NCBI RefSeq assembly: GCF_042100115.1
Contig: NC_091279.1
Span: forward strand, 62,001-126,000
Source of the DNA: Alternaria dauci
Taxonomy: Eukaryota > Ascomycota > Dothideomycetes > Pleosporales > Pleosporaceae
Length of the DNA: 64,000 nt
Direction of reading: 5' to 3'
Below are positions 62,154 to 64,000 of this stretch, piece by piece; position 1 is the first letter of the stretch, and the number at the start of each line of letters is the position of its first letter. The notes beneath the pieces are model-generated. The model did not search any database and was not told the origin of the DNA. It saw only the letters and a list, made by a program, of their open reading frames with translations. The translations under genes and the position numbers were made by a program.

Positions 62154-63688
62154 ATAAGAGAAAGTATAAAGAGGCTCTTTCTCTAACCTTATAGTATAAC
62201 TTACTAAAGAAGCTAAATAATAATAGCTTAATTATATACTTTAAGTACTAGAAGAAGGGGTACTATACTAATAAGTACTAAAATAGTAACCTAAATAAAT
62301 TACTTATTAATATTAATTAAGTAAGAAAAGGGTAAACCTTTCTAAAAATCTAAGATTAGTAAGGTAGTTATAAATTAATATCTTACTAAGTATAAAGCGT
62401 ATATATAGTGTATAAGTAGAATTTAGTTAAGAAAAATAATTTAAAGTTATTCTTAATCCTTATATAGATATTAGTATAATTAGTTAAATTACTACTATAG
62501 AAATAAGTATAAAGACTATAAAGAATATAAAGCTCTTAAGATTAGGATAAATAAGTTTAAAATATTAAGGTACTTACGTAGTACATATATTCTAGGTATA
62601 CTTATTAGATAATAATAGTATAGAATACCTTACTTAAGTAACTATATATAGGGTAGATAAAGAGGGACTTCTTCTTCTCTTAAGGAATCTTTTTCTAGAA
62701 TAAGAGTATATTTCTATTAATTATAAGTACTAAATATAGTACTAAGGATTTACTAAAGCTAATATCTAGTTCGTAAGTATATAGACTTTCTAAAAAAAGT
62801 AAAAAGAATTCTAGTTTTAGTTACCTCTTAGAAACTCTCTAATCTACTAATACTTTCTTAGACTATAATATATATATATATAATATCTATATAGCGTAGG
62901 AACTATATATCCCTAACACTTTATTAGAATATATAGATATATTTAATAATATAAAGGCTATAACTCTTCTAAGTTATAAGAGTTTAGATTATATAATTCT
63001 TATCTAACTTAGTAAAGAGCTACTATATAGACTACTCTATATACTCTCTTTATATAAGCTTTAGCTACTCTATAAATATATAAAAGAGGCTCTTTATAAG
63101 GGATAGATCTAATATAGTACTAGCTCTATAAGCTTACTAATTATCTTTATACTAAAGAAAGATAGTATACTTTACCTTTATATAGATTATAGAAGTCTAA
63201 ATATAATTACTATAAAAGATTATTACTTACTCCTACCTATTAGAGAGATACGAGATTACTTTTTAAGTATATAATACTATTTAATCCTTAATCTTAAGGA
63301 CGCCTATTATTATATATAAATAAAATTAAGAGATAAATAGAAAATAGCTTTTTAAACTTAATAAAGTTATTTTAAGTATTTAGTTATACTTTTTAAGCTA
63401 ACTAATACTTAAGTTAGCTTCTAGGCCTATATTAATAAAGCGTTAAGTATATATCTAAACTATATTTATATAGTCTACTTTAATAATATTCTTATCTATA
63501 CTTATAATAATAATCTTAAGCTATACTAGTATAAAGTATATACTATACTTTAGTCCCTTAGGGAAGCTAAACTTTATATATACTTAAAGAAGTATACCTT
63601 TATAGCTACTAAAGTTTATTTCTTAAGATTTATTATTAAAAGGAGTAGTATTTACGCTAATTCTATATATATAGAGATAGTACTTAAT
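62154..63688 (+). pseudogene. Ty3/gypsy polyprotein relic with reverse transcriptase
   Basis: Plus-strand translation from about 63,100 shows LYIDYRSLNIITIKDYY, LILNLKDAYYYI, then VYFNNILIYT (YxDD changed to FNN), LREAKLYIYLKKYTF and VYFLRFIIKRS, in gypsy reverse-transcriptase order. Upstream sequence to 62,154 probably belongs to the same polyprotein but is not readable. It is truncated at 63,688 by a family A LTR. Confidence 0.75.
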
Positions 63689-63950
63689 TATTATATAGGG
63701 GTTTACTATACTTCTCTAAGCTTAGTTTATACTAAGGTAAGATAGATATTAGTAATAGTCTATAAGGTAGCGTATAGAATAATTAAGTAGATAAAAGTTA
63801 TTAATATAACTAAAGGATAATAATACTAATTCTATAAATAATAAAATAACTAGTTAATAATTTATATAAGAAATAAACTATTTAAGTTAACTATAATAAG
63901 TATAATAATAAGATCTAATATATTCTTATACCTATTACTATAGGTTTTAA
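63689..63950 (+). repeat. Truncated family A LTR
   Basis: Matches the first 250 bp or so of the 451-bp LTRs at 4,309 and 10,959, starting TATTATATAGGGG. It is cut off where a family E end begins. Confidence 0.75.
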
Positions 63951-63951
63951 T

Positions 63952-64000
63952 ATCCCCCCTTAAGCCTTAGGGATAGGGCCTATAGTATTATCTTATATTA
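63952..64000 (-). repeat. Repeat family E, start of an inverted copy, cut by the window end
   Basis: CCCCCCTTAAGCCTTAGGG followed by GCCTATAGTATTATC is the inverted end of family E. Confidence 0.6.

Noticed and set aside
1..64000. tRNA, rRNA, CRISPR array or prokaryotic operon features
   Set aside because: None seen. Spliced genes and RIP show a fungal genome; a covariance-model scan would be needed to exclude a small RNA gene formally.

Overview
The window is filamentous-ascomycete (Pezizomycotina-type) genomic DNA. Genes have short introns (about 47-77 bp) with GT...AG ends and CTAAC/CTGAC-like branch points, the encoded families are fungal (Zn2Cys6 regulators, fungal P450s, a fungal-type terpene cyclase), and the flanks carry extreme repeat-induced point mutation (RIP). 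No species can be named from the sequence alone.

Layout. (1) Positions 1 to about 38,480 are an AT-rich RIP block. CpA and TpG are almost absent, TAA/TAG stops flood every frame, and everything identifiable is a nested graveyard of dead transposons: a Fot1/pogo element (3,635-12,704) split by a Ty3/gypsy element (4,309-11,409, 451-bp LTRs, 5-bp TSD); a second gypsy element stretched to 21.7 kb (14,271-35,957) by later insertions, namely two copies of a 1.4-kb A-tailed element with 15-17-bp TSDs, one copy of a 1.4-kb repeat 'E' and, inside one A-tailed copy, a 9.2-kb Helitron encoding a Rep/PIF1-helicase relic; and a Tc1/mariner element (36,332-38,428). (2) About 38,490-57,600 is a normal-composition gene island with eight apparently intact spliced genes, one decayed gene fragment and three MITEs. 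(3) About 57,600-64,000 is a second RIP block with a complete dead Fot1 copy, another A-tailed element, a gypsy reverse-transcriptase relic and a truncated LTR.

The island reads as a terpenoid biosynthetic gene cluster. In order: Fe(II)/2-oxoglutarate dioxygenase (TauD type, -), short-chain dehydrogenase SDR1 (+), cytochrome P450-1 (-), SDR2 (+, a paralogue of SDR1 that has lost most catalytic motifs), Zn2Cys6 regulator TF1 (-), AflR-like Zn2Cys6 regulator TF2 (+), a regulator-like relic (-), cytochrome P450-2 (-) and a class I terpene (probably sesquiterpene) synthase (+). By inference, the cyclase would make a hydrocarbon or alcohol scaffold, the two P450s and the dioxygenase would oxygenate it, and SDR1 would interconvert alcohol and ketone. 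No transporter, acyltransferase or methyltransferase is visible. Palindromic TCGGCCCGA-type sites occur in the divergent promoters of the dioxygenase/SDR1 and P450-1/SDR2 pairs and between the two regulators, but not in the P450-2/cyclase promoter, which has a CGG-N7-CCG element instead.

All exon structures were assembled by hand from splice signals, frame continuity and family motifs; cDNA would settle them. In the RIP blocks, family calls rest on degraded motifs, terminal repeats, target-site duplications and comparison between copies inside this window.
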